Shown: positions 1 to 8,189, numbered from the stretch's first letter. The stretch is DNA of 40,024 nt from SIG603 sp964370115 (GCA_964370115.1 CAYJIA010000016.1:1-40024), one strand, 5' to 3'. Notes: generated by a model from the letters alone, not told the origin. Numbers and translations: made by a program.

Positions 1-9
1 AAAAAGATA

Positions 10-38
10 TTGACAAACCAAATTATATATAGTATAAT
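10..38 (+). promoter_or_regulatory. Sigma-A promoter of the ylxM-ffh operon
   Basis: TTGACA at 10-15 and TATAAT at 33-38 are both perfect consensus boxes with a 17-base spacer. Transcription would start near base 45, about 40 bases before the ylxM start. It is the only strong promoter seen before rpsP, so it probably drives ylxM and ffh and may read into the ribosomal genes. Confidence 0.9.
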
Positions 39-86
39 CTCAAAGTAGTGTAAAGAAAAAACCTTTACAGAGAGTGAGGAGAGAAC

Positions 87-464
87 ATGGCAAAGAACTT
101 ACAAATTACAGTTTTGCTTGACTTTTACGGTGACATGCTTACAGATAAGCAACGTGAAGTTGTGGAAAATTATTATAACGACGATTTATCTTTATCAGAA
201 ATTGCAGAAGAGCGTGACATCACACGTCAAGGCGTAAGAGATGCTATAAAGCGTTCTGAGGCACTTTTAGTCGATATGGAAGAAAGACTTGGTCTTGCAA
301 AAAGATTTAAAGTAATGCACGACAAATTAGCCTATATTTGCGATTGTGCACTTGAAATCGGCGACATAAATGAAAACATGGGCGAAAACAAGAATGAAGA
401 AATAGAAAATGCTGTGGCTCAAATTATTTCAGCAGCATCAGAACTTGTAAACGAAGAGAAATAA
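87..464 (+). CDS. ylxM: YlxM-family HTH protein of the SRP operon
   Basis: Small helix-turn-helix protein of the YlxM/p13 family (UPF0122), 125 residues, close to the usual family length. The N-terminal half has the sigma-70 region-4-like pattern of the family: LTDKQREVVENYY at 18-30, then LSEIAEERDITRQGVRDAIK at 36-55, where the recognition helix is expected. The C-terminal third is helical and acidic. YlxM is almost always encoded just before ffh and is thought to assist the signal recognition particle, although the fold suggests nucleic-acid binding. The ATG follows a GTGAGGAGAG ribosome site. It is the first gene after the consensus promoter at 10-38. Confidence 0.93.
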   Translation: MAKNLQITVLLDFYGDMLTDKQREVVENYYNDDLSLSEIAEERDITRQGVRDAIKRSEALLVDMEERLGLAKRFKVMHDKLAYICDCALEIGDINENMGENKNEEIENAVAQIISAASELVNEEK

Positions 465-521
465 TTGTAACAAGTTCTAGTGATTTTGTGCCGATTACGC
501 GGCGGAATGGAGTATTATATA

Positions 522-1859
522 ATGGCATTTGAGGGTCTAGCAGATAAACTTGGTAATGCATTTAAAAAACTTCGTGGCAAGGGTAAACTTTCTGAGAGTG
601 ATGTAAAAGAAGCCATGAGGGAAGTAAGGCTTGCACTATTGGAAGCCGACGTTAACTATAAGGTAGCAAAAGATTTTACTAAAACAGTCACAGACAGAGC
701 CGTGGGTTCACAGGTTATGGAAAGTCTTACACCTGCCCAAATGGTTGTTAAAATAGTAAACGAAGAACTTACATCTTTGATGGGTGGAAATCAAGAAAAG
801 CTTGTATCCCCCAGTAAACCGCCTGCGGTTATAATGATGTGCGGTCTTCAAGGTGCGGGTAAAACCACACATGCGGCAAAACTTGCCTACATGCTAAAAT
901 CTCAAGGACACAGGCCACTTTTGGTAGCAGGTGATATATACAGACCGGCGGCTATCAAACAGCTACAGGTCATAGGTGAGCAAGCAGGGGCAAAGGTTTT
1001 TGAAGCGGGAACACAAAGTCCTGTAAAAACCGCAAGAGAGGCAATAAAGCACGCAAAAGATTTTGGTAATGACTATGTTATTATAGATACAGCCGGTCGA
1101 CTTCAAATTGATGAAGTTTTGATGGATGAGCTAAAACAGATAAAAGATGAAGTTGATCCGACGGATATCTTACTTGTTGTAGACTCAATGACAGGACAGG
1201 AAGCTGTTAATGTCGCTAAAACTTTCGATGAAAAACTTGAAGTAACAGGCGTAATTTTGACAAAACTTGACGGTGACACAAGAGGCGGTGCGGCTTTATC
1301 TATTAGAGCTGTTACAGGTAAACCGATTAAATTTTCTGGTACAGGTGAGAAAATCGGAGATTTAGAAGCCTTCCACCCAGATAGAATGGCAAACAGAATA
1401 CTTGGCATGGGCGACGTTTTGACGCTTATCGAAGAGGCTCAGTTTAAGCTTGATGAAAAAGAAGCACAAAAAGCTGCTGACAAGATGATGAGCAATAAAA
1501 TGGACTTAAACGACATGCTAAATCAATTCCAACAAATTAAAAAAATGGGCCCACTTAAAGGAATTTTATCAAAACTTCCGGGCGTTAAAAATGTAGATGA
1601 CATGAATATAGACGACAGAGTTATGGACAGAACGGCTGCCATAATCTTGTCAATGACACCACAGGAAAGATCAAAACCTGATTTGATAGATGCAAAAAGA
1701 AAAAGAAGAATTGCAAGTGGTAGTGGAATGAAAGTCGAAGATGTAAACAGACTTTTAAACCAGTTTAGACAAATGCAAAAAATGATGAAACAATTTACCG
1801 GTAAAAAAGGTAAAAGAAAAGTTCCGTTTAACATGGGGAATCTTCCCTTTGATATGTAG
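522..1859 (+). CDS. ffh: Signal recognition particle protein Ffh (SRP54)
   Basis: GTPase of the signal recognition particle, which binds signal sequences of nascent membrane and secreted proteins and docks with FtsY. An N-terminal four-helix bundle is followed by the G domain with GLQGAGKTT (G1), DIYRPAAIKQL (G2), DTAGRL (G3) and TKLDGD (G4). The C-terminal M domain is methionine-rich and basic, ending in a Lys/Arg-rich stretch that fits 4.5S/scRNA binding. The ATG at 522 is chosen over upstream in-frame starts (480, 507): TGGAG at 509-513 is well spaced from it, and MAFEGLADKL is the typical Ffh N-terminus. That gives 445 residues, the usual size. It lies 57 bases after ylxM. Confidence 0.97.
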   Translation: MAFEGLADKLGNAFKKLRGKGKLSESDVKEAMREVRLALLEADVNYKVAKDFTKTVTDRAVGSQVMESLTPAQMVVKIVNEELTSLMGGNQEKLVSPSKPPAVIMMCGLQGAGKTTHAAKLAYMLKSQGHRPLLVAGDIYRPAAIKQLQVIGEQAGAKVFEAGTQSPVKTAREAIKHAKDFGNDYVIIDTAGRLQIDEVLMDELKQIKDEVDPTDILLVVDSMTGQEAVNVAKTFDEKLEVTGVILTKLDGDTRGGAALSIRAVTGKPIKFSGTGEKIGDLEAFHPDRMANRILGMGDVLTLIEEAQFKLDEKEAQKAADKMMSNKMDLNDMLNQFQQIKKMGPLKGILSKLPGVKNVDDMNIDDRVMDRTAAIILSMTPQERSKPDLIDAKRKRRIASGSGMKVEDVNRLLNQFRQMQKMMKQFTGKKGKRKVPFNMGNLPFDM

Positions 1860-1925
1860 TATTGCCAAGGGAAACTTTTGGTTAATATATAAATTAATTT
1901 ATTATAAAATTTTGGAGGTAACATT

Positions 1926-2165
1926 ATGGTTAAAATCAGACTTCGCAGAATGGGCGCTAAAAAAGCTCCTTTCTACCGTATAGTTGTAGCAGATTCAAGA
2001 AACCCAAGAGATGGTATGTGCATCGAGGAAATAGGATATTACAATCCTATGGAAGAGCCAAGCGTTGTGAAAGTTGATCCTGAAAAAGCAAGAGAGTGGA
2101 TTGCAAAAGGCGCACAACCAACAGACACAGTAAAATCGCTATTTAAAAAACACGGCGTTATTTAA
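1926..2165 (+). CDS. rpsP: 30S ribosomal protein S16
   Basis: Small-subunit protein bS16, 79 residues, close to the normal length. It starts with MVKIRLRRMGAKKAPFYRIV and continues with VADSRNPRDG and IGYYNP, all conserved in S16. TTTTGGAGGTAAC gives a strong ribosome site before the ATG. A 66-base gap after ffh holds a weak TTGGTT/TATAAA pair (1878-1908, spacer 19) that could be a secondary promoter, but I do not rely on it. khpA follows after 29 bases, the standard Bacillota order. Confidence 0.97.
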   Translation: MVKIRLRRMGAKKAPFYRIVVADSRNPRDGMCIEEIGYYNPMEEPSVVKVDPEKAREWIAKGAQPTDTVKSLFKKHGVI

Positions 2166-2194
2166 GAATGTTTTTTTAAGAAAGGATATTCAAA

Positions 2195-2431
2195 ATGATG
2201 AGTGAACTTTTAAAAGTTATAGCTAAGGGTTTAGTTGAAAAACCTGATGAAGTAAGCGTGACTGAGGATGAAGTGAATGAGGCGGGTATAATAGTATACC
2301 ATCTACATGTAGCAGAATCTGACATGGGAAGAGTTATCGGTAAACAAGGCCGTATAGCAAAAGCTATAAGAACTGTAATGCGCGCAGGCGCAACAAGAGA
2401 AAATATTAAAGTTGCGGTTGAAATCGACTGA
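2195..2431 (+). CDS. khpA: KH-domain RNA-binding protein KhpA
   Basis: Single-KH-domain RNA-binding protein (KhpA/YlqC family), 78 residues. The GxxG loop is visible in DMGRVIGKQGRIAKAIRTVM, the nucleic-acid-contacting signature of KH domains. In Gram-positive bacteria KhpA pairs with KhpB (Jag/EloR) and affects cell division and elongation through RNA binding. Start: AAAGGA upstream fits either of two adjacent ATG codons (2195 or 2198), so the first methionine is uncertain by one residue. It sits between rpsP and rimM as in most Bacillota, but a long A+T-rich gap separates it from rimM. Confidence 0.93.
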   Translation: MMSELLKVIAKGLVEKPDEVSVTEDEVNEAGIIVYHLHVAESDMGRVIGKQGRIAKAIRTVMRAGATRENIKVAVEID

Positions 2432-2442
2432 TAACTTAAGTT

Positions 2443-2492
2443 AAAAGCGAGAGTAAAGGCTTCAAAAAAGCTGAAAATCTTTCGCTTTTTAA
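2443..2492 (+). terminator. Probable terminator or attenuator hairpin after khpA
   Basis: The arm AAAAGCGAGAG at 2443-2453 can pair with CTTTCGCTTTT at 2479-2489 (one G·U pair), with a small inner GGCTT/AAGCT stem, followed by T-rich sequence. The loop is larger than in typical terminators. It may partly separate rpsP-khpA from rimM-trmD. Confidence 0.5.
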
Positions 2493-2801
2493 TTTTTTAA
2501 AAATTTATTTTTTAATTCAAAAATTTGAGGAAATAAGGTTTTTTAGCCTGACAAAGTAAACAAAATTTGAAATTTATTTAATGAATGCTTTGTGTAGTTA
2601 TGTAAACCATCGAATTTTTGTTTGTGAAAATTGCTAGCTTTTATTTTTAATCATACTTTAAAAGATTAAAAGGCTACAATATAGCTAAATTTTGTTTAAG
2701 ATAATTACATTTGACTTTTTGGGCATGTAAATAATGCCAAAAAGATTGTTAAAATGTTGAAATATTATGCTAAAATAAGTGTGGAAGGAAATGTGTGAAA
2801 A
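2493..2801 (+). other. Gene-free A+T-rich spacer between khpA and rimM
   Basis: No convincing reading frame with a ribosome site is present. It holds a short hairpin with arms TTTTTGGGCAT and ATGCCAAAAA (2716-2743) and an A+T-rich inverted repeat (TTTTAATC/GATTAAAA around 2648-2674). I could not place a good promoter, although rimM-trmD probably need one here: TTGACT at 2711-2716 has no well-spaced -10 box. Confidence 0.5.
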
Positions 2802-3329
2802 ATGGTTAAACAGTTTTTAGAAGCCGGAAAAATTGTGGGAACGCATGGCGTGAAAGGAGAGTTAAAACTTGAATGTTGGACAGACTCGCCACTTGTCATT
2901 AAGAAGATAGGTAAACTGTATTTTGAGGACGGTAAAGTTGATGCCAAATTGAAAAGCAGTAGAGTACACAAAAATTTATTGCTGATTACACTGGACAATA
3001 TTTTTGATGTAACTACCGCAGACCGCTATAGAGGAAAAACAGTGTTTATTAATCGAGATGATATAAAATTGCCTAAGGATAAATATTTTATAGCAGATTT
3101 AATTGGAATTTTGGTATATGATGCCAAAGACGGGCAATACTATGGTGCGGTAGAAGAAGTTTTTCAAACCGGTGCCAACAACGTGTACAAGATAGTAAAA
3201 GACAATAAAGAGTATCTTTTCCCAGCGGTAGACCATATGATAAAGAGTACGGATATAGAAAACAGAAGAATGGAAGTTATGCCAATTGAAGGTATTTTTG
3301 ACGGCGGAGGACTTAGCGATGCGGATTGA
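2802..3329 (+). CDS. rimM: Ribosome maturation factor RimM
   Basis: RNase-independent 16S maturation factor that helps assemble the 30S head with S19; 175 residues, normal length. The N-terminal RimM barrel begins FLEAGKIVGTHGVKGELKLE (3-22), matching the conserved IxGxHGxxGExK pattern. A PRC-barrel C-terminal domain follows (YFIADLIGILVYD, then NNVYKIV, YLFPAVDHMI). The start ATG is preceded by GGAAGGAAA at a rather long distance; no better in-frame start exists. Its end overlaps trmD by 11 bases, so translational coupling is likely. Confidence 0.95.
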   Translation: MVKQFLEAGKIVGTHGVKGELKLECWTDSPLVIKKIGKLYFEDGKVDAKLKSSRVHKNLLLITLDNIFDVTTADRYRGKTVFINRDDIKLPKDKYFIADLIGILVYDAKDGQYYGAVEEVFQTGANNVYKIVKDNKEYLFPAVDHMIKSTDIENRRMEVMPIEGIFDGGGLSDAD

Positions 3330-4008
3330 TGTTGTGACGCTATTTCCAAAAACCTGCAAATCGGCCTTGGACGAAAGCATAGTGGCCAGGGGCAGAAAAA
3401 ACGGTTATGTGCAGATTTGTTTTCATCAGCTTCGAGACTATGCCCAAAACAAACATAAAACAGTGGACGATACGCCATTTGGCGGTGGCAAGGGTATGCT
3501 TTTAAAGCCTGAGCCCATAGCAAATTGCTTTGAGACATTGTTTGAACATTTAAACACAAGACCCCATATAATTTATATGTCCCCAAAAGGTAAGGTGTTA
3601 AATCAAGAAAAAGTTAAAACTCTAACAAATCACAATAATTTGATTATACTTTGCGGACATTATGAAGGCGTTGACCAAAGAATTATTGATGAGTATGTAG
3701 ACGAGGAAATTTCTTGCGGTGATTATGTGCTTACAGGTGGAGAGCTGCCTGCGGCAATATTAATTGACGCTGTGACAAGAATGAAACCCGGTGTGCTTTC
3801 AGACGATATTTGTTTTTCGGAAGAAAGTCACTTCGACGGACTCTTAGAGCATCCTCAGTACACAAGACCCGTAGTGTTTAGAGGGAGAGAAGTTCCAAAG
3901 GTATTATTGTCGGGTAATCACAAGGACATAGAAAATTGGAAGAAACAAAAATCAATTGAAGCTACAAATCTTTTAAGGCCAGACCTGTTAAAAGACAAGC
4001 AAGATTGA
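3319..4008 (+). CDS. trmD: tRNA (guanine-N1)-methyltransferase TrmD
   Basis: Makes m1G37 in tRNAs, preventing +1 frameshifting, using S-adenosylmethionine bound in a SPOUT-class trefoil knot. Visible signatures are MRIDVVTLFP at the start, FGGGKGML, LCGHYEGVDQRI, DYVLTGGELPA and LLEHPQYTRP. The ATG at 3319 is preferred over an upstream in-frame ATG (3286) because GGCGGAGG at 3303-3310 is eight bases before it and the protein then starts at the family N-terminus (229 residues). It overlaps the 3' end of rimM. rplS, which normally follows trmD, is missing. Confidence 0.96.
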   Translation: MRIDVVTLFPKTCKSALDESIVARGRKNGYVQICFHQLRDYAQNKHKTVDDTPFGGGKGMLLKPEPIANCFETLFEHLNTRPHIIYMSPKGKVLNQEKVKTLTNHNNLIILCGHYEGVDQRIIDEYVDEEISCGDYVLTGGELPAAILIDAVTRMKPGVLSDDICFSEESHFDGLLEHPQYTRPVVFRGREVPKVLLSGNHKDIENWKKQKSIEATNLLRPDLLKDKQD

Positions 4009-4181
4009 AAGTAAGTAAAGAAAACACGAATATTTTTTCAAATAAGAAAATATATATTTATATCAGAGATTGTTATTTTTCGCTTAAAGCAACAAAAATA
4101 AATAATTTTGTCATTACCTACAAATAGGAAATATAAAATGACATATTTTGTCGGTATAACAACAAAATTGCTGTAAAATCA

Positions 4182-4210
4182 TTGACTTTTTATGAATTTA
4201 TCAGTATAAT
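4182..4210 (+). promoter_or_regulatory. Sigma-A promoter of ptsH
   Basis: TTGACT at 4182-4187 and TATAAT at 4205-4210 are separated by 17 bases. The transcript would start near 4217 and give a leader of about 65 bases before ptsH. Upstream, TGTCATT at 4109-4115 and AATGACA at 4137-4143 form an inverted repeat of unknown meaning. Confidence 0.85.
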
Positions 4211-4282
4211 TAATAAATGTTGTTGAGGAAAATGTCCCAACAAAAATAATTACAATTTCTTGAATTTAGGAGAGTGAATCGC

Positions 4283-4546
4283 ATGTTCGATAAGGAAGTA
4301 ATGGTTCAAAATCAAGTAGGATTACACGCACGTCCAGCAACTTTTTTCATACAAAAGGCAAATGAGTTCAAAGCATCAATTTGGGTTGAAAAAGAAGAGA
4401 GAAGAGTTAATGCTAAAAGTCTTTTGGGAGTATTATCACTTGGTATTGTAGGCGGTACAGGTATTAGAATTATCGCTGATGGTATGGACGAAAAAGAAGC
4501 TGTTGAAGGCTTAGTAGAGCTTGTAGAATCCGGTTTTGCGGAATAA
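4283..4546 (+). CDS. ptsH: Phosphocarrier protein HPr
   Basis: Phosphocarrier of the sugar phosphotransferase system, passing phosphate from enzyme I to EIIA proteins. With the start at 4283 the protein has 87 residues, the usual size. The active-site His falls at position 15 (VGLHARPAT) and the regulatory Ser at position 46 (NAKSLLGVLSLG), where HPr kinase acts in Bacillota. Having both argues for HPr rather than Crh, which lacks His15. An in-frame GTG at 4274 overlaps the AGGAGAG ribosome site, so the ATG eight bases after it is chosen. Its own promoter and a strong terminator make it monocistronic; no enzyme I gene is adjacent. Confidence 0.94.
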   Translation: MFDKEVMVQNQVGLHARPATFFIQKANEFKASIWVEKEERRVNAKSLLGVLSLGIVGGTGIRIIADGMDEKEAVEGLVELVESGFAE

Positions 4547-4564
4547 AATTTACAGGACAGTTTA

Positions 4565-4596
4565 AACACCGTGACCGATGTCACGGTGTTTTTTTA
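4565..4596 (+). terminator. Intrinsic terminator of ptsH
   Basis: Perfect 11-base-pair stem, AACACCGTGAC at 4565-4575 and GTCACGGTGTT at 4580-4590, with a four-base loop and a run of T to 4596. It ends the single-gene ptsH transcript before uvrC. Confidence 0.95.
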
Positions 4597-4653
4597 TTAT
4601 AAAAAAGTATTATTTTAAACATAGTTATAGCTTGCAAAAAGGAGGAGAAATTT

Positions 4654-6495
4654 TTGATAAAAATAAACCCAAAGCTTAGATTGCTTCGTGAAAAGGCAAT
4701 GGCTCTGCCGCTTGAGCCAGGCGTATATCTAATGAAAAATGCAAAGAAAAAAATAATATATGTCGGCAAGGCAAAGGCGCTTAAAAACAGGGTCAGCCAG
4801 TACTTTGGCTCGGACAGAAACCACGAAGAAAAAGTCAAAAGTATGGTGTCAAATGTTGATGATTTTGACTACATGGTAACCGACAGCGAGTTTGAGGCGC
4901 TAGTGCTTGAAAATAGCCTTATAAAGCAGTATCAACCAAAATATAATATTTTGCTGAAGGACGATAAAGGCTATAGTTATATAAAAATCACAAAACCACC
5001 TTGGTCGAAAATTTCTCAGGTGACAAATGTTGAAAAAGATGGTGCAAAGTACCTTGGACCCTACCTTAGTATTTGGGTTACAAAGGAAATTGTGGACGAG
5101 GCAAAAAAGATTTTTAAACTTCCAGCTTGCAATAAGAATTTTCCGCAAGATTTTAGAAAAGGCAGACCTTGCCTTAATTTCTATATAAATCAGTGCATGG
5201 CACCATGTACTGGGAAAATAAAGGAAAAAGACTATAACGAACTTATATTAGAGGCTACCGAGTTTATAAAAGGTGGTAGTGCGTCTTGTGTGCAAAACCT
5301 TACAAAAAAAATGGAAGAGTCGGCAGAGAACTTAGAGTTTGAGCGTGCTGCTAAAATACGTGACAGGATAAGCGCAATAAAGAAAATGAGTGAAAAGCAA
5401 AAAGTAATCATGTCTAACACTCCAAGACAAGACATAATTGCAGTCGCGCAGAATAAGCAAAAAGCGGTAGTGACAGTTTTGGTATTTGAAAACAGCAGGC
5501 TTTGCGACAGAAAAGACTTTGTGTTTAAGGACTGCGAAAATGCAAATGAGCTAAGAACGGATTTTATAAGGCAGTACTATGACAGGACAGAGAACTTGCC
5601 ACCTTTTATTTTTGTCGACGAGAGCGTAGAAGATGTAGAGCTTTTGGAGCAGATGATTTCCGAAAAAGCGGGTCGAAAAGTTAGCATAACAGTACCACAA
5701 AAAGGTGACAAGTTAAAACTTGTAAAAATGTGTATGGCAAACGCGGCAGAAAAACTTGCGCAAGGTCAATTTAGAAGTGGAAAAGAGCTGTCGGCACTTG
5801 ACGAGCTGGGAAGACTTTTGGGATTTTCTACACCGCCGTCCTATATAGAGGCGTACGATATCTCAAACACAGCAGGCGAAGAAAACGTGGGGGCTATGGT
5901 GGTTTTTGAAGATGCAAGGCCACTAAAATCTGCGTATAGAAAGTTCACAATAAAAACAATTATAGGCCAAGACGATTACGGCTCTATGAAAGAGGTTATC
6001 GAGAGGCGTTTTGGCGAGTATGAGAGAAATAAAAATTGTGGTAAGGGATTTGGCCGACTTCCCGATTTGATTTTACTAGACGGCGGTAAAGGACATGTCT
6101 CGGTTATCAGTGAGCTTATGAAAAAGTTAGGATATGATGTTCCGATTTTTGGCATGGTAAAAGACGATAAGCACAAAACCCGTGCTATTGCAAAAAACGG
6201 TGGGGAAATTGCGATTAACTCTAGCCGTAAAGCATTTACGCTTGTCTCATCAATTCAGGACGAAGTGCATAGGTTTGCCATAGGATTTCATCATAAAAGG
6301 AGAGAGAAATCTACTTTTTCTTCCACACTTACGCAAATTGATGGAATTGGAGAGAAAAGGGCAAAGGCTTTACTAACGCATTTTAAAACAATTAAGGCGA
6401 TTGCTCATGCCGAAAAAGAAGAATTAGCCATAGTAAAGGGCATGGACAAAAGCAGTGCAGAGAAAGTTTTTAACTGTTTCAATCGAAAAAAATAG
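4654..6495 (+). CDS. uvrC: UvrABC excinuclease subunit C
   Basis: Dual-incision nuclease of nucleotide excision repair, recruited by UvrB at a lesion; 613 residues. Domains in order: GIY-YIG nuclease near the N-terminus (LEPGVYLMKN, IIYVGKAKALKNRV), a cysteine-containing linker (CLNFYINQCMAPC), a UVR UvrB-binding motif (ENLEFERAAKIRDRI), the UvrC RNase H-like nuclease core (EAYDISNTAGEENVGAMVVF, LLDGGKGHVS), and two C-terminal helix-hairpin-helix motifs (IDGIGEKRAKALL, KGMDKSSAEKVF). The start is TTG, eight bases after AAGGAGG at 4639-4645. It follows the ptsH terminator, so it needs its own promoter, which I could not place confidently. Confidence 0.96.
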   Translation: MIKINPKLRLLREKAMALPLEPGVYLMKNAKKKIIYVGKAKALKNRVSQYFGSDRNHEEKVKSMVSNVDDFDYMVTDSEFEALVLENSLIKQYQPKYNILLKDDKGYSYIKITKPPWSKISQVTNVEKDGAKYLGPYLSIWVTKEIVDEAKKIFKLPACNKNFPQDFRKGRPCLNFYINQCMAPCTGKIKEKDYNELILEATEFIKGGSASCVQNLTKKMEESAENLEFERAAKIRDRISAIKKMSEKQKVIMSNTPRQDIIAVAQNKQKAVVTVLVFENSRLCDRKDFVFKDCENANELRTDFIRQYYDRTENLPPFIFVDESVEDVELLEQMISEKAGRKVSITVPQKGDKLKLVKMCMANAAEKLAQGQFRSGKELSALDELGRLLGFSTPPSYIEAYDISNTAGEENVGAMVVFEDARPLKSAYRKFTIKTIIGQDDYGSMKEVIERRFGEYERNKNCGKGFGRLPDLILLDGGKGHVSVISELMKKLGYDVPIFGMVKDDKHKTRAIAKNGGEIAINSSRKAFTLVSSIQDEVHRFAIGFHHKRREKSTFSSTLTQIDGIGEKRAKALLTHFKTIKAIAHAEKEELAIVKGMDKSSAEKVFNCFNRKK

Positions 6496-6567
6496 CAAAT
6501 TTAAGGTCGAAAATGATAGAAAATTCGTGAAATTATATTGATTTTTTATGAAATTTTGGATTAATGG

Positions 6568-6598
6568 TTGACATAACTGTGATTTAGTGTAATAATAA
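6568..6598 (+). promoter_or_regulatory. Probable promoter of rsmD-coaD
   Basis: A perfect TTGACA at 6568-6573 is followed after 16-17 bases by TAATAA/AATAAT (6590-6596). The -10 is imperfect but well spaced. The start point would lie near 6603, about 30 bases before rsmD. Confidence 0.65.
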
Positions 6599-6633
6599 TA
6601 GCGCAAAAATTTATTTTGACAGGCTTGGTGAGT

Positions 6634-7179
6634 ATGCGGATTATTTCAGGAACAAATAGAGGAAAAAGACTAATAAGCCCAGATGGCTTGGACGTAAGAC
6701 CAACATCAGACAGGGTAAAAGAATCACTTTTTAATATTCTGCAGTTTCAAATTGAAGGCAGAAATTTTTTAGACATGTTCTCAGGCTCTGGACAAATTGG
6801 ACTTGAAGCCGCAAGCAGAGGTGCAGATTTTGTCATAATGATTGAACAAAATGCAAAGGCGGCAAAAGTTATAGCTGAAAATATTGCAAATACATCTTTG
6901 GAAGATAAAATTAAACTTTTAGATGTAGATGCGCTTATGTATATTAAAAACACAAACGACAAATTTGATGTTTGCTTTTTAGACCCACCTTACCTAAAGG
7001 GGATTATAGAAGAAGCACTGCCTTTGGTTGCAAGTAAAACCAACGAGGGCGGAGTGATAGTGTGTGAGCATTCATATGGAGAGAGTTTACCCTCGCAGTG
7101 CGAGAATTTTGTAAAAGTTAAAACACATAAATACGGCAAAATAGCTTTGAGTGTGTACAGGCATAAGGACTTTACTTAA
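6634..7179 (+). CDS. rsmD: 16S rRNA m2G966 methyltransferase RsmD
   Basis: SAM-dependent methyltransferase that modifies G966 of 16S rRNA (E. coli numbering). The Rossmann methyltransferase core shows DMFSGSGQIGLEAASRGA (SAM-binding motif I), then IEQNAKAAKVI, and the catalytic CFLDPPY tetrad (DPPY) typical of N2-guanine and N6-adenine methyltransferases. The ATG at 6634 is chosen because RsmD proteins begin MRIISGxxRGxxL; in-frame TTG/GTG codons upstream would add six unneeded residues. The ribosome site (GGTGAG) is weak and close. 181 residues. coaD follows after 23 bases, a very common pairing. Confidence 0.94.
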   Translation: MRIISGTNRGKRLISPDGLDVRPTSDRVKESLFNILQFQIEGRNFLDMFSGSGQIGLEAASRGADFVIMIEQNAKAAKVIAENIANTSLEDKIKLLDVDALMYIKNTNDKFDVCFLDPPYLKGIIEEALPLVASKTNEGGVIVCEHSYGESLPSQCENFVKVKTHKYGKIALSVYRHKDFT

Positions 7180-7202
7180 TTATTTAACAGGAGGAATGCA
7201 TT

Positions 7203-7685
7203 ATGGCAACAGCGGTATGTCCGGGAAGTTTTGATCCGGTAACACTGGGACACCTTGACATTGTGACAAGGGCGTGCAAGATTTTTGAAAAAGTTATAAT
7301 TGCTCTTCCTCGAAACCCCAGCAAAAAAGCAAGTTTTAGCACAGAGGAAAGAATAGCCCTGCTAAGTAAGGTAACAAAGGGATTGAATGTTGAAATTGTG
7401 CCGGTTGACGGACTTTTAGCAGATTTTGCAAAAGAAGTTGGCGCGACCGCTATAGTCAAGGGTCTTCGTGCGATGACCGACTTTGACTATGAGTTTCAAA
7501 TGGCACTGACAAATAAAAAGTTAAACCCCGAGCTTGAGACTATGTTTCTTGCAACTAGTTCTGAATTTATGTTTTTAAGTTCGAGCATGGTAAAGCAAGT
7601 GGCTGGTTTTTCGGGCGATATATCGGGATTTGTTCCACAGGAAATTTTGGAAGAAATACAAGAAAGGCTATGCGTTAAGAAATAA
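7203..7685 (+). CDS. coaD: Phosphopantetheine adenylyltransferase CoaD
   Basis: Transfers AMP from ATP to 4'-phosphopantetheine, the penultimate step of coenzyme A synthesis. Nucleotidyltransferase signature: PGSFDPVTLGHLDIV with the TxGH ATP-binding motif at residues 14-17, and FLSSSMVKQVA corresponding to the C-terminal ISSSxVK motif. RNPSKKASFS and VKGLRAMTDFDYE are also family landmarks. 160 residues, usual length. CAGGAGGA precedes the ATG. It is in an operon with rsmD and with the coiled-coil gene at 7708. Confidence 0.96.
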   Translation: MATAVCPGSFDPVTLGHLDIVTRACKIFEKVIIALPRNPSKKASFSTEERIALLSKVTKGLNVEIVPVDGLLADFAKEVGATAIVKGLRAMTDFDYEFQMALTNKKLNPELETMFLATSSEFMFLSSSMVKQVAGFSGDISGFVPQEILEEIQERLCVKK

Positions 7686-7707
7686 TGCATACTAAGGAGG
7701 AAAAATA

Positions 7708-8172
7708 ATGGAAAACGAAAATGCAAACATTCAGGATTTATTGGACGAATTATTTGATTTGTTTGACAAAAGCTGGGTAATGCCACTTTCAGGCGGTAAA
7801 TCTTTTGTCGACGCATCAGAGGCAAGACAAATTTTGGAAGAAATCAAAGATGCACTACCCGACGAAATGAGAAAAGCTAAAGTTATCTTAATGGATCGAG
7901 ACCAAATTATTTCAGGCGCGCAAAAAGAAGCAGAAGCTGTAATGAGATCTGCCGAAGTCACTGCAAATGAAATGATAGAGAAACAAGAAATTATGCGCCA
8001 AGCTCAAGCAAGAGCAGAGGGCATGCTTTCTCAAGCCGATGCAGAATGTGCAAACATGCGCCAAGCGACAAGAAATTTTGTCGAGGGTATAATGAAAGAC
8101 GTCGACGACTCGCTTGCATCTAATCTTGATGAGGTAAGACGAGCAAGACAAAAATTTATGGCGACACAATAA
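7708..8172 (+). CDS. Coiled-coil protein of the coaD operon (V-ATPase subunit H-like)
   Basis: 154 residues, almost entirely helical and charged, with Ala/Glu/Gln/Arg repeats from about 60 to 150 (for example AQARAEGMLSQADAECANM). There is no signal peptide or membrane segment. Proteins of this kind follow coaD in many Clostridia and are often named ATPase or V-type ATPase subunit H-like, probably on coiled-coil similarity alone. No nucleotide-binding motif is visible, so an ATPase function is not supported. The N-terminal LLDELFDLFDKSWVMPLSGG followed by long coiled coil resembles DivIVA-like or scaffold architecture, but that is inference. AAGGAGG precedes the ATG; a terminator hairpin follows. 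Confidence 0.8.
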   Translation: MENENANIQDLLDELFDLFDKSWVMPLSGGKSFVDASEARQILEEIKDALPDEMRKAKVILMDRDQIISGAQKEAEAVMRSAEVTANEMIEKQEIMRQAQARAEGMLSQADAECANMRQATRNFVEGIMKDVDDSLASNLDEVRRARQKFMATQ

Positions 8173-8189
8173 TTTATAAGAGATGTAAA

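Noticed and set aside
1878..1908. Promoter directly before rpsP (TTGGTT/TATAAA)
   Set aside because: The spacer is 19 bases and the -35 is poor; read-through from 10-38 explains expression equally well.
4109..4143. TGTCATT/AATGACA inverted repeat as an operator for ptsH
   Set aside because: It ends about 40 bases before the -35 box and resembles no operator I recognise; kept only as a note in the promoter entry.
4138..4176. 12-codon reading frame (ATG ACA TAT...) before ptsH
   Set aside because: No ribosome site, and it lies upstream of the ptsH promoter, so it would not be on that transcript.
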